The position numbers were made by a program, and so were the translations under genes. This document shows positions 46,700-58,345 of a stretch of DNA of 64,000 nucleotides, piece after piece (position 1 is the first letter of the stretch; every line of letters begins with the position of its first letter). The DNA comes from Boswellia sacra (lineage: Eukaryota; Streptophyta; Magnoliopsida; Sapindales; Burseraceae), in contig SNVD02000510.1 in the NCBI GenBank assembly GCA_013180625.2, positions 1 through 64,000 of the forward strand, written 5' to 3'. Under the pieces are notes generated by a model, which ran no database searches, was not told where the DNA came from, and worked only from the letters and a program-made list of their open reading frames with translations.

Positions 46700-47430
46700 A
46701 CCAGAATAAATCAAAATTACAACTAATTTCAATTATATTACATTTGCAATTTTATTTAGGCGCAAATCAAAGTTATCCAACTATTATATTTTACATCCAG
46801 CCCAACCCAATCCAAAGCCAATTCAATTATAAAATTATTAATTATTAATTTCTTTAAACAAAAATTAATAAAGCAAAAAAAAGGGGAAACCTAAAATTAA
46901 CCGTAATCAATTCAACTAAGTTTTTGAGTCCATTCACCTTCACATAGCCACACTCACAGTCATGGCCTCACCTCGCCGCAACACTACGCCCAAGCAACCA
47001 GAACCTCTTCCTCTTATTCAAGCAATCACTGCACGCTACACCTCTCTGATTCGATTCAAGCAACCAGCCTCACCTTTGATTCGATTCGATTCAAGCAACC
47101 GACTACACCTTTGATTTGATGATTTGATTCGATTAAATAACTAGTATACATATATGTTTGAACTATATTAGGATTTTTGGAATAAAAAAAAAACCCCAAA
47201 AAATGAAGGTAGACAAGAATGGAGTGGTTTGAACCTAAGTTTAGGCTAGAATCAAGATACATATACCACCAAGGTAAGCCTAGCATTTGAAATATAAATG
47301 GGAGATTAAATATAAGTAGTACTAATATTTACATACAAAAAAAAAAAGGAAAATTGGGGAAATACTTGGGGAATTGAATTCCCTGATCCCAGGATACATT
47401 TCCTTGGCCCCGCCTGAGAGTTCTGGAAGT
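46700..47430. other. Intergenic, nothing firm
   Basis: AT-rich with CAAGCAACCAG..GATTCGATTC-like short repeats near 46990-47110. A GC-rich piece at 47370-47415 may belong to the same repeat as 46529-46690. Confidence 0.4.
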
Positions 47431-47431
47431 A

Positions 47432-48597
47432 TGCAGTTATAAGTAATATAACAGTAAACTGTAAACTAAATTGGCACAGAAGGATTTTTACATGGTTCGG
47501 TTATAAAACCTACATCTACGGACAACTATAAAGCTGTAATTCACTAAGTTCTTGTTTGTACAATCTTTAGGACCTTTTACTGTGCTGACTCACTCCCACA
47601 CACTGACCTAATCTTTGTAAAACAAAATCTTCACAAAGATCTTAAACTCTACTGACACTGCCCACTCTCTATCGCAGATAACTTAACAACACACTGTTAA
47701 GTTATACATAACACACGAAGTCTGACATTGAATTACATAAACACTTAACCCGCAAGTTATCCCAAGTGTCTACTAACTCACATAGACTCAATCAACAACT
47801 CATGTACGATTTCTACCACTCATACATGAATCAAAAGACTCAAAGAATCAAATTAAAGAAGCATCCTAATTTGCGTTGAAGCTCTTCTATTAATTCATGG
47901 AATGCCAAAATCAAGACTCTCTCAAAAACACAACCAAATCAGCTAACCCGCCAATCTGTCTTCCACGTAATTAGCCTTCTAGTTATAACATGGTATATAT
48001 AGTGAGAGGCCTGGACAAAATCTCCTAGAATTCCTGTAAAAGATCTAAATCAAAATCATATTAGGACTAGGAGAAATAAAATAGGAAGTCATATAATTAA
48101 ACTCCTAAAGAAATTAGGATAAATAAATATTCTCCTATTCTAATTAGGATACAAGATACTATATCCTAATCTAAAAAGATATTTATTATAAGTCAAATAC
48201 TTCCTAAAATATAATTCTAGAAACAGTAAAATAATAATCAAAATAGAATTCTTGTTTTATCACAGGTTGATCAAAATATAACATGTGCATAACCCATGCA
48301 TGTTGACACAAAAAATCTTATCACCAACATTTTCGGTACAAGTGCTCGACACATACCACTCGACACTCGACACTTGATACTCAACACTCAATAAGTTTGA
48401 CACAATAGTCTCGAAATGCGACACAATCACGACACTCGACAAGCACTCGACACTCGACAAATTCTCGAAACGCGACAAAATCTCGACACGACAACAACTC
48501 GACACTAGACAAGATCTCGTTACGACAACTCGACACTAGACAAGATCTTGTTACGACAACTCGACACTAGACAAGATCTCGACACTCGACACCAACA
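47432..48597 (-). repeat. 3' LTR of the SIRE/Maximus-type element
   Basis: On the minus strand it starts TGTTGGTGTCGAGTG just after the polypurine tract; its far end (TGCA at 47432) is approximate. A TATA-like CTCACTATATATACC is on the minus strand near 48000. The first 280 bp are a dense field of CTCGACACTCGACA-type short repeats. Confidence 0.7.
48330..48597. repeat. Short-repeat field of TCGACACTCGACA
   Basis: Many irregular copies of CTCGACACTAGACAAGATCTC and ACTCGACACTCGACA at the start of the LTR. A related motif fills 57542-58045 in the hAT-like element. Confidence 0.8.
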
Positions 48598-48613
48598 ATC
48601 TTCCCCTTTTTGG
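48598..48613 (-). other. Polypurine tract of the SIRE/Maximus-type element
   Basis: The minus strand reads AAAAAGGGGAAGAT then TG/TTGG, the usual junction of this lineage. Confidence 0.78.
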
Positions 48614-49068
48614 CAACTTGTGATGAAAACACAAAACTGTTTCATGCGTAAAAATAATATGTGAGCTGTTACAAAAATCATAACAGAACACTGTCATAAC
48701 TTTGTATATCCTGCAAACACAATAAAACATAGTAAAAACACATAACATCAAAATAGGTTGAATGCACGCACATAGCATAAGAAATTTAGTTCTTACTCCC
48801 CCTCACTTCTTACTTACACCTTTGAGGAATAAGCAACAACAAAAAAAAAAAAAAAACACAGTTAAAAAAGAGATAACAGAAAGAACAACAAAAAGATCAG
48901 TACAAAAAGATTAGCACAAAAAGATCAACACAAAAAGATCAACAGCAACTCCCTTATCTCCCCCTTGATTTCAGCACAAGTGGCCAAAACTAACTAAGTC
49001 TGGGAGACTTGCGAACTGTTGGAGAAGTGGAGCTGCCAGGGCACTTTCTGGTCCTGTGAGCTACTGTT

Positions 49069-49479
49069 TTAAACCTGCGCCGTACGAGTGCAGTAAATAG
49101 ACTCAATCATCTCACTCAAGCCATAGGTGTCGAAATCTGACAGTTTCACTGGCCTTTCCATCTGCAGTTTCCTCATTGAAGTGTGTTTCACAAACTTCTG
49201 TTTGATAGCTGCTGTGAGGAATTTGTTGTACTTTGGCTTGATTTTGTCCTTTATCTTTTTTACTGGAACAAGTTCATCTTCACTCATGGCTGGATCAATT
49301 GCGATCTCTACATGTTCTTGTTGTGTCGGAGATGACGGAACACTGTTGCTCCTGTTGTAACTGGAGTTGTTGTGACAAGATGAAGAACTGGCTGTTTTTG
49401 TCGAGTCAGATGAGGTTGCCATGGTTAGGCTTACTGGTCTACAGAAAATTTCCAGAACAGGAATAGAGAAGCAAGACAT
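49069..49479 (-). CDS. Extra open frame 3' of RNase H in the copia remnant (function unknown)
   Basis: 136 codons. A likelier internal start gives MATSSDSTKTASSSSCHNNS, a Ser/Asn-rich N-terminus. A basic region rich in Lys follows (KKIKDKIKPKYNKFL), then a short hydrophilic tail ending RTAQV. It lies between the RNase H gene and the 3' LTR on the same strand, where SIRE/Maximus elements often carry an additional (sometimes called env-like) frame. I see no signal peptide or membrane segment, so an envelope role is not supported. It could equally be a fragment of such a frame. Confidence 0.4.
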   Translation of the reverse strand: MSCFSIPVLEIFCRPVSLTMATSSDSTKTASSSSCHNNSSYNRSNSVPSSPTQQEHVEIAIDPAMSEDELVPVKKIKDKIKPKYNKFLTAAIKQKFVKHTSMRKLQMERPVKLSDFDTYGLSEMIESIYCTRTAQV

Positions 49480-50244
49480 AGGATAGGGAAGAAACTGTAG
49501 TTGGAGTATGGTATGAACAGGAAAAGGCTAAAAACTATTCATAATATACTAGGCCGAATTTAAAACAATTTTGTTTTTAACAAAATTTAATATTAATTCC
49601 ATTTCCAAAACCGTTTCATAACTGACAAGAATTCAAATTTAATTCCCATTTGAATAAGGTATTCTAATAGAATTAGGATTCCCGCCACTGAAACTTCTCT
49701 CCCTCAATTCAATAATGCTGACATGGCATTTTTAACACATGGACACACAAGAAAATCAAATTTTGGATAAGCACAAAAAGCATCATATGTTAAGAAAAAC
49801 GTAACAAAAAACAGTTAACAATAACATAACAACAATATCTGAACATCATATGAATCATTCTAAGAAAGCATATTTCATAGCTGATTATTTACCTTTATTA
49901 ATTCATCACTTAATCCAATTGAGTGATCAACTTGAGCATGCTTCTTACACACACAAAAGTTAGTCTCAATGTGAATTTTATAAATAAATAAAGTAGCTTT
50001 CACACATGTATAGAGGTAGCCCTTTTCCGTTTGAGTAGGTGACCTCACCATATTTCTTAGATACAATGAAGTTACTCTCAATGGATGGCTTTCACACATC
50101 ATATACTAGTAGCCCTCTCTGTATTTTTTATTTTTAAATCAGTATCTTATCATTCACTCAATTTTTATATCACAGTTCACGCATGCTTAATTAGAAGAAA
50201 ACTTATGATATTACAATTACAAATAACATAACATCACACAGTGT

Positions 50245-52325
50245 TTATTCAGATAACTGACAGATGCCTAAGGCTTTTCTTAGATTTTCAAATCTTGTTG
50301 TATCCAATGCCTTAGTGAATAAGTCAGCCAATTGTCTATCAGTGGAGATGTGTTCAATGTGTATCACCTTAGACTCTACTAGTTCCCTTATAAAATGGTA
50401 TCTTATGTCAATGTGTTTTGTTCTAGAATGCTGAACAGGATTTGTGGAAATATTTATAGCACTAGTATTATCACAAAACACAGTTATGGACTTTTGTTCA
50501 ATACCATAGTCACTCAACATTTGCTTCATCCACAATAGTTGTATGCAACAACTCCCTGCTGCTATGTATTCGGCTTCAGCAGTAGACAAAGAAATAGAAT
50601 TCTGCTTTTTGCTATGCCATGAAACCAAGTTAGTACGAAGATAAAAAATCCTCCTAAGATAATTTTTCTGTCATCTGCATTTCCTGCCCAATCAGCATCA
50701 CTAAACCCTGCAAGATAATCATTTGTATCTTTAGAAAACCATATTCCATAATCATGTATTCCATGAACATACCTGATGATTCTCTTAGTTGCTGCAAGAT
50801 GTGATTCCTTTGGATTTGCTTGAAATCTTGCACAAAGTCTTACACTAAAGCACAAATCTGGTCTGCTTGCCATGAGGTATAGCAAGCTGTCAATAATACT
50901 TCTGCACAAACTTGCATCAACATCTTTTCCTGCATTGTCTTTTGAAAATTTAAAGTTAGTACTGATAGGAGTTTTCATTGGTTTTGAATTCTCAAGCCCA
51001 AATTTTTTTACAAGATTTTTAGCATATTTTGATTGAGATATGAATATCCCGTCATTCATTTGCTTAACCTGTAGTCCAAGAAAGAAATTTAATTCTCCTA
51101 CCATGCTCATCTCAAACTCTTCCTACATCAACTTAACAAACTCATTAATTTTGCTTTTGTTAGTTGATCCGAAAATAATGTCATCAACATATATTTGAGC
51201 AACAATAAAATAGTTAGATGCATGTTTGATGAACAAAGTCTTATCATTACTGCCTCTTTTATATCCTTTGTTGATCAAAAAATTTGTCAACCTTTCATAC
51301 CAAGCTCTAAGAGCTTGTTTTAGACCATATAAAGCTTTGTGCAATTGGTACACAAAATCAAGATGTTTAGGATCTTCAAATCCCTTTGGCTATTCAACAA
51401 AAACTTCTTCATTGAGATAGCCTTTTAAAAATGCTATTTTAACATCCATTTGGTACAATTTGAAATCAAGCAAACAAGCAATTGCAAGTAGTAATCAGAT
51501 TGACTCAAGTCTAGCTATTGGTGCAAAGGTCTCATCAAAGTCTAGCTTTATTCCGTACTACTTGACCACTTTCATCAGTTTTATTTTTGAATATCCATTT
51601 AGTTCCAATGACATTTGTATTTTCTGGCCTAGGAACTAATTCCCATACTTCATTCCTTTTAAACTGATTAAGTTCATCTTGCATAGCTTGAATCCACACC
51701 TCTTCTTTTAAAGCTTCTTTCACATTTTTTGGTTCAACTAAAGAAACATAACATGCAAACCTTACCTGATTTCTTACCTTGCTCCGAGTTTTCATCATGC
51801 CATCTGGTGTTCCAATGATAGAACTTGTTGGATGTGCCTTCTGAATCCATGTGGGTGGATCTTTTCTATCATCATCATTCCGGATTGAATTTCTGTTCAA
51901 ATCTGAGTTGTCAGATGTTACTGTTACATCGGGTGTAATAGTCGTTGTTTCCTCTTTCATAACAGCATCTTCCATTTTGTTGCTGTCTGAATCTAGTTTT
52001 TCTGTATCTTCTGTGAAGCTGGTTATGCTTTCCTCTTGTGAATACTTTGCATAATCATCAAGTTCATCAAATACTACGTTTGCAGATTCCATGACTGCCT
52101 CAGTTCTCAGATTGTAAACTCGAAATGCTTTGCTATTTTGAGCATATCCCACGAAGACTCCTTCATCACTTCTCGGGTCTAATTTTCCTAACTGCTCTCT
52201 GTCATTTAAGATGTAACGCCTGCATCCAAAAACATGAAAATATTTCAAATTTGGTTTTCTACCTTTCAAAATTTCATAAGGTGTCTGGTTAGTGCCAGGT
52301 CTAAGAAAAACTCTATTTGAAATTT
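50245..52325 (-). pseudogene. Copia pol fragment: end of integrase, RT and RNase H, broken
   Basis: From 52325 downward: integrase end (NRVFLRPGTNQTPYEILKGR, FGCRRYILNDREQLGKLD), a linker, then RT (WIQAMQDELNQFKRNEVWEL; GYLNEEVFVE; ALYGLKQALRAWYERLTN; IYVDDIIFGSTNKSK). RNase H follows (FSDADWAGNADDRK, SLSTAEAEYIAAGSC, LADLFTKALDT), ending ICQLSE. Breaks: stops near 51490, 51393 and 51120, of which at least two (TAG for the usual CAG) look like C-to-T changes, and frame changes near 50600. The catalytic YVDD is intact. No integrase core, protease or gag remains. Confidence 0.92.
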
Positions 52326-53345
52326 CTTTTGGGAACAACCTTTGCCGAAGTCGGGAACCCACTTTGCCATAGTCGGGAACGATCATTCATTTTGCTGGGA
52401 ACAATCTGATTCCGGTACAAACCCCACGCATCTGCCACCGTCCTTTCAGCAACATCCTCCGTGCTTGGAAATGGCAAAAAACGTGTTGTGAATACCCCCA
52501 AAATACCAAACCACGCAAAGTTTTCGACTCAAACTCGATTATGTATATTTCTTCTGGGAATGACTTTTGGTGAAGTCGGGATCCCACTTTGCTGGAGCAA
52601 AAAATGAGCATACATTTTACCATAAAAACTCTAATTTCATGGCGACGGCCCACACACACGTCGTCGTCCTCTAAATAGCATCCTCTACACTTGTAAACAA
52701 TGAATAACGTGTCATGAATAACCCCAAAACACCAATTTATGCAAGTTTCTCACCTCAATCCCGACTATGTAAATTTCACTCAGGAACAGTCCCTTGGCGA
52801 GTCGAGATCTTGCTTTGGTGGAGTCGGGAACAACCATATATATTGCCGGGAACACTTTGATTCCACGATTCCGCCCCATGCACACACCATCATCCATGCA
52901 ATGACATCCTTCACGCTTAGAAATGGCAAATAACGTGTCATGAATAAACCCAAAACACCATTTACACAAATTTTTCACCTCAATCCTGGCTGTGTAAATT
53001 TCACTCGGGAACAATCCCTTGGCTAGTCGAGTTCTTGCTTTGGTGGAGTCGGGAACAACCATATATATTGCCGGGAACACTTTGATTCCATGGTTCTACC
53101 CCACGCACACACCATCATCCATGCAATGGCATCTTCGCGCTTAGAAATTGCAAATAACTGTCATGAATAAGCCCAAAACACCATTTGACACAAGGTTTTC
53201 ACCTCGAGCTCGACTATATAAATTTCTCATAGTAACGATCTTTGGCGGAGTTGGAATCCCACTTTGCTGAGTCGAAAACAAGCATGCATTTTGCCGGGAA
53301 CATTATGATTCTACTCCATAGCCCCACGCACACGACATCATCCTC
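52326..53345. repeat. About 226-bp tandem array, about 4.6 copies
   Basis: The marker CCCAAAA.ACC starts at 52497, 52723, 52949 and 53172 (spacing 226, 226, 223). Each unit has GGAACA..CTTTG..GAGTCGGGAACA, TTGCCGGGAACA.TTTGATTC, CCCCACGCACACACCATCAT and AAATGGCAAATAACGTGTCATG. It adjoins the broken integrase of the copia remnant. Parts of the array are open on the minus strand (52712-53080), giving a repeated FPAIYMVVPDSTKAR peptide, most likely by chance. Confidence 0.88.
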
Positions 53346-54300
53346 TCAACGACCTTTCCTATCTAAGGTTTGAGCCATATCTTGCACTAGTGTTTTTTGT
53401 ATAGCCCGAGATAATTATTAAATTTGGGCTCTAATAAAATTAAAATTTGATTATTAAAAATAATTTTTAAATTTAGGCTCTAATAAAATTAAAATTTGAT
53501 TGTTAAAAAGTAATCAAATGATTAATTCTTTGAATCAAACATGATAAGACATTAAATAGATTAATAAATTATCTTTCCTATGTACGATTGTGATAACTTT
53601 ATGTTAATTACATATTAATTGATTTTCCCCTTAAGTAATTAATTATCGCCATATAATAAACAATTAATTTGATTGTGTTATATCAAATTAATTTCTTCCC
53701 ACCTAAAATGATGCAATAATAAACTAATTACTAAATTACTAATCAATTAATTTATTAAATTACTAATCAATTAAATTATGTAAAGCAATAATTAATTCTC
53801 ATTATAAAAATAATTCATAATTATATCAAGTTATCAATTGATTATGCTAAATATGGGGGTATAAACTCTATCAAATCTAACAATATCCATTAGTTGACAA
53901 TTATGAAGTAATTGGTGCTCTTTACATTACTTTCTAGTGAATGGTTCAATCACATACATAATGGTATTGTTATGCAGAAGCGACTTGTAATGATCCATTT
54001 TAATCATTCATAAGGGATGCAGGCAACACAATGTTTGAACATCAAAAGTTCAGACACAGTATGGAGTCTAGACATCAAAAGTTTATCCAAGAGCATGAAC
54101 AAGATCAGTTTAATATATACTTAAGGGATGCAAGCAACACAAAGTTTGACACTTTATTCAGCTAATAACACTAACTTTAACTTTATGGTTATAAAAGATT
54201 CAATGCAAACGTAAATTAAATTCCCAATAGAAACAAAACAAAGTACATTTATCCTCAAGTGGTATACAAAATCCATACAATTACTAATATCCAAGTCTTT
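53346..54300. other. Intergenic, AT-rich, nothing recognised
   Basis: Short local duplications (for example TTAAATTTGGGCTCTAATAA at 53433 and 53477) but no gene or element. Confidence 0.5.
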
Positions 54301-54305
54301 GACAA

Positions 54306-55140
54306 CATGGACTTCACATTCTCACCAGTTTTAGACTCAAGCCTCACATTTGTTATCTATATATCTTTTGAAGCAGCCTTGCACATATCATAAACCGTTG
54401 GCCCAACAATGGTTACAGCTGTCATTGCTTCCATTTCAACCCCAGTTTTCCCCGTTGACATGGCTTCCCCCTCTACATCTAACTAAAATCCTTAGGATTC
54501 AAAATCAGATCAACTCGAACATTAGTGAGGGTGATATTGTAGCATAGTGGGATGAGGATACTAGTGTGCTTTGCTCCACAAATGGTAGCAGTTTTTGCTA
54601 CACTAAGGATTGGCTAACACTAAATCAAAGACCTTTTATCCCAAAACTACCTTGCAACTAGCAATAGCAATTCTTTTGCTAATTTCTCTAGGAGAGACAT
54701 CTACCATCTGTGTTGCTCTTGTCGTGCCAATGTGAGTCAAACTAGAAGTACTTTCAGATATCTGAGATTCTTGAGCTACAAAACCATTACTTTCAGAACC
54801 CGCAAATCTACTTCTAGGAGATTCACCAAAGACCATGTCCATTTCCTGCAAGCATAATTTCTTTATAAATTCGGAGTACATATCACAACACAACAAATGC
54901 ATTGATGTTACCGAATAAGCAATCAAATGTTGTGTGCTGATATTGGACTAGACTAACTAAGAAGTTGAACTAGACGTGTAAAATCAATTTTAGCTTTAAA
55001 AAAAAAAAAAAAAACCGTCGCATGAGAACACATTAAATGACATTATCTTACCACAATTGTTCCCCAAGATCATGGCAACTATCACTGCTTAAGAATCTTC
55101 TTGAGTGAGGATATGCGATTGCAAGTCAACGAAGAATCAT
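54306..55140 (-). pseudogene. CNX3: CNX3 (MoaC) molybdenum cofactor biosynthesis gene, pseudogene
   Basis: CNX3 acts with CNX2 in the first step of molybdenum cofactor synthesis (GTP to cyclic pyranopterin monophosphate) in mitochondria. Exon 1 (55140-55052) encodes MILR, a TGA, LAIAYPHSRRFLSSDSC, a presequence-like start, then a GT donor. After an AG acceptor at 54846, a second segment reads [107 protein letters not shown]. These are the MoaC core motifs including the active-site region. At least four stops (TGA for Arg, TAG for Gln and others) and small shifts break it. It keeps an intron, so it is not a processed copy. Confidence 0.85.
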
Positions 55141-56559
55141 GGTGGCAATTGCAAAGAAATTCAAAAAAAAAAAAATTTAACTATTCAACTCTTCATTCTT
55201 TTGTCATCTCAAACTTAAGTCAGGCATTTTAGCAAACATGTTAAAGGTAATCAGATTAAAGAGGATAAACCAAACACTCGTAAGGTAAGAATCAACTAAT
55301 AATTTAAAAAATCCAATCAAATCAAACAAGTGCCTCCGGTAACAACAATTAATCAGCATAGCCATGTACAGGGAGTTTTAATCAAGTAATAGTGCACTTA
55401 CTAGTCCAAAATAATGGAGGAAATGTTCTAATTCTTTTTTTTAAGTAAATATTGAAGGCTCCCACTGACTACGAGAGGGCAAATGAACAAGTTACAAACA
55501 CATTTGTGCCTTTCCGTTTAATTTGCTGACATATTCTGGAGAAAACTACAATGACTTTGCATACACAGGCTGCCGTGTCTACCCACTGATTCATAGGTTT
55601 TGCACCCATAATCAGCAGATGGATAACTGCTCTTCTGTACCACGTTGTTCCTCATCTGTAAAATACATCACCCACTTCCCCTTCCTGTACAACTTCCTGC
55701 ACAGGTCTGCCTGCAATACCATGTAAGGCGAAGCACCTGCTATCTAGTCTTTGATCTATTTCCAGTTCCTCCGATTACCTCTCGCGTTTGCCCCCACGGA
55801 TGTGTGAACGGTAACACCAACAATGAAGTTTGAAGCAGGAAAGCCAATCGTGTATAGGTTTCCCCCTTCCTAGCCGCAAGAATTTTGAGTTTTCAACTTA
55901 TGTCCCTTTTTTTAATTTTTGATTTTTTTCTTTTTTCGCATTAGCAAGTTTGTTTAACCGGCTACTCCGGTTGCTCTTCATTTCTCCACACCTATGAGAT
56001 TGATCGCATGGTTCAAAAATAGGGCGCATTGAGTGCGCCCATTGCATGTTAGCTACAACCATATATATACACACACAAAACGAATATTGCACAAAGAATA
56101 TAGCCCAAAGGATTCTCATCCTATAGAGTTTGTTAAATGATTCAATATATTATTGTTTGATTAGATTTGGTTAGATTGATTTTAATCATATTTATGCCCT
56201 AATTATTTATTAAATTTTACGACTGAAAATAACAACAAGAAGACTAATTATTTATTCTTTTCTTGGCTGCTTGAATGATAAAATTCCATTTGCCTTTGAA
56301 TATCTAATTCCTCTCTTTATGACAATTGGGCTTCAATGTCTTGGAATTAATTACTGAATGATCACAAAATTAACAAAAAAAGAATAACATTATTAATCCG
56401 AAATGATGAACCAAACTATATAATATAAAATTTTAAAACTAGTATGTGATATCCCTTCATAAATCAGAGTTTAAGAGAGAATTTTAATTTTTTTGGTTAT
56501 TCATTTTTCTGTTAAATTTAACTATTAGATTACATGTTTGGAATCATTTCCAATAGTAT
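55141..56559. other. Intergenic; unassigned open frames at 55523-55833
   Basis: Two overlapping plus-strand frames (55523-55726 and 55645-55833) in a locally GC-richer stretch hint at an old coding remnant, but I recognise no family. The rest is AT-rich. Confidence 0.4.
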
Positions 56560-56951
56560 CAATAATTTTAAGCTTTCAAGAGCATTGCTATTTTTGTTTT
56601 GTAATTATTGAAATCAAGGAATACTTTTAATATTTATTAAAAAGGTATAGCTTTTTAAAATTTGTTTGTGTAGCTCTTTTGGAAATATTTTCCATATAAT
56701 TCAGTATTTTAGTAAAAGATCGACAAAACATTATGAATCAGTCAACTAGAAGGACCAATAATTTTAAGCTGTCAAGAGCATTGCTATTTTTGTTTTGTAA
56801 TTATTGAAATCAAGGAATACTTTGAATATTTATTAAAAAGGTATAGCTTTTAAAAATTTGTTTGTGTAGCTCTTTTGGAAATATTTTCCATATAATTCAG
56901 TATTTTAGTAAAAGATCGACAAAACATTATGAATCAGTCAACTAGAAGGAC
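56560..56951. repeat. 196-bp tandem duplication, two copies
   Basis: CAATAATTTTAAGCT.TCAAG starts at 56560 and again at 56756. Both copies run to CAGTCAACTAGAAGGA with very few differences, so the duplication is recent. Confidence 0.9.
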
Positions 56952-57415
56952 ACAAGGACCGAAGGCAAAAGCTAATCACAACTTTTTTGGGAAGCGGGCA
57001 TTAACAATTAATAACATAAAGAAAGACTTGGGCTAACTATTTTGAGTGTCCTGGAGTGGCCATACTAGACACAGTGCTGAAAGGGAGGATGAAATTAAAT
57101 AGCCTTATAATGGAAGAGTGCTACTAACTCGAAAAATATGTTAAAAAAAATGTGATTTTAATATTTACCTTGATCTGAGAAAATGTTAAGAAGATATTAG
57201 CTTCTTCTATAAATTGAATATTAGTCAAGATATTGCACAATTAATTTCGCCAAAGAACTGAGGTAAATAAATTCATGTAAGAAATGTTCTACAGCAGGCC
57301 AAGTCAAATTTCTTCTCTTTTTCTTTTACAACAAAAAAATCAAAATTTCATCGAATGCAAAATTCCAAGTAAAATTTACATAATATACAAGTAGTTTGGG
57401 CAATGTGAAAGCATA
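56952..57415. other. Intergenic, nothing recognised
   Basis: AT-rich, no coding or repeat signature. Confidence 0.5.
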
Positions 57416-57541
57416 AAACTAAGCAGGGACGGAGCCAGAAATTTCACCAAAGAGGGCCAATAAATTAAAGAGCAATATAAATATAAATATAAATATAAAT
57501 ATAAATATATATTTTATTTAATTTATTTAATTTACGATAAT

Positions 57542-58045
57542 ATAAACAAGCAACCTGTCAAAACGCTTGACAAAACTCGACGCGCTCGATAAAGCTCGAC
57601 ACGACTTGACATGTAAGTGTTGAGTGTCGGATGCATCCGACATTCGATGTCTTAAAAAATAGACTAATAACGAGTGTCAGTTGTAAATCCGACACAACAT
57701 ACATATAAGTGTCGAGTGTCAGATCATTCGACACTCGACACTTACATGTCGAGTCGTGTCAGATTCACAACCGACATTCGACACTTACATGTCGAGTCGT
57801 GTCGGATTTACAACCGACACTCGATATCAGTCTATTTTAGAAGACATCGAGTGTTGGATGCATCATCCGACACTCGACACTTACATGTATGTTGTGTCGG
57901 ATTCACAATTGACAATCGATATCAGTCTATTTTCGAAGACTTCGAGTGTCGGATGCATCATCCGACACTCGACACTTACATGTTGAGTCGTGTCGAGCTC
58001 TATCGAGCGAGTCGAGTTTTATCGAGTTTTGTCAAGCGTTTTGGC
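57542..58045. repeat. Palindromic repeat field of GTCGAGTGTCGGATGCATC units
   Basis: About four irregular units combine CGACACTCGACACTTACATG, GTCGAGTCGTGTCGGATT and CATCCGACACTCG in both orientations, giving strong hairpin potential over about 500 bp. The outer ends (CGCTTGACAAAACTCGA and TCGAGTTTTGTCAAGCG) are themselves inverted copies, so the field is framed by an inverted repeat. Confidence 0.85.
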
Positions 58046-58199
58046 AGGTTGCTTGTTTTTGCTTTGTTTTTTTTGCCTTTTTGCATCATATTTAACTATA
58101 ACGGCCTTATATTTGCAGGTTGAAGCAAATGGCAAGTGAATTGTAGACAATAGAGGATGTCTACGTACAATTTTTCTAAAATAAAAAACAGAATTAAAA

Positions 58200-58345
58200 A
58201 ATCCGGGGTACATATCGGCCCCGGGATTAAATTCCCCGGCCCTAGAAATTCCGAAGAATTTTCCGGGGACGGGGATCAAAAAACCTTCCCGGGGCCACCA
58301 AGCCGTCAATCCCCGGCCCAGCCCTGGGTTTTTGACATCCCTAGT
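58200..58345. repeat. GC-rich repeat patch inside the hAT-like element
   Basis: Contains CCCCGGG, CCGGGGACGGGGATC and ends GACATCCCTAG; the complement resembles the start of 46529-46690. Confidence 0.5.

Larger units (their letters stand above)
47432..52325 (-). mobile_element. Truncated SIRE/Maximus-type copia retrotransposon
   Basis: Minus-strand order: end of integrase (52325), RT, RNase H (stop at 50245), a 1.6-kb 3' region with an extra open frame, polypurine tract (48613-48598) and one LTR (48597-47432). gag, protease and integrase core are missing: homology stops at 52325, where a 226-bp tandem array begins. The long region between RNase H and the LTR is typical of the SIRE/Maximus lineage. 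No second LTR is visible. Confidence 0.85.

Noticed and set aside
52712..53080. Repeated-peptide open frame (FPAIYMVVPDSTKAR twice)
   Set aside because: It follows from the 226-bp tandem array staying open in one frame for two units; no start context or family match.
55523..55833. Host coding exon
   Set aside because: Locally GC-richer open frames, but I could not tie them to any family or find splice partners.
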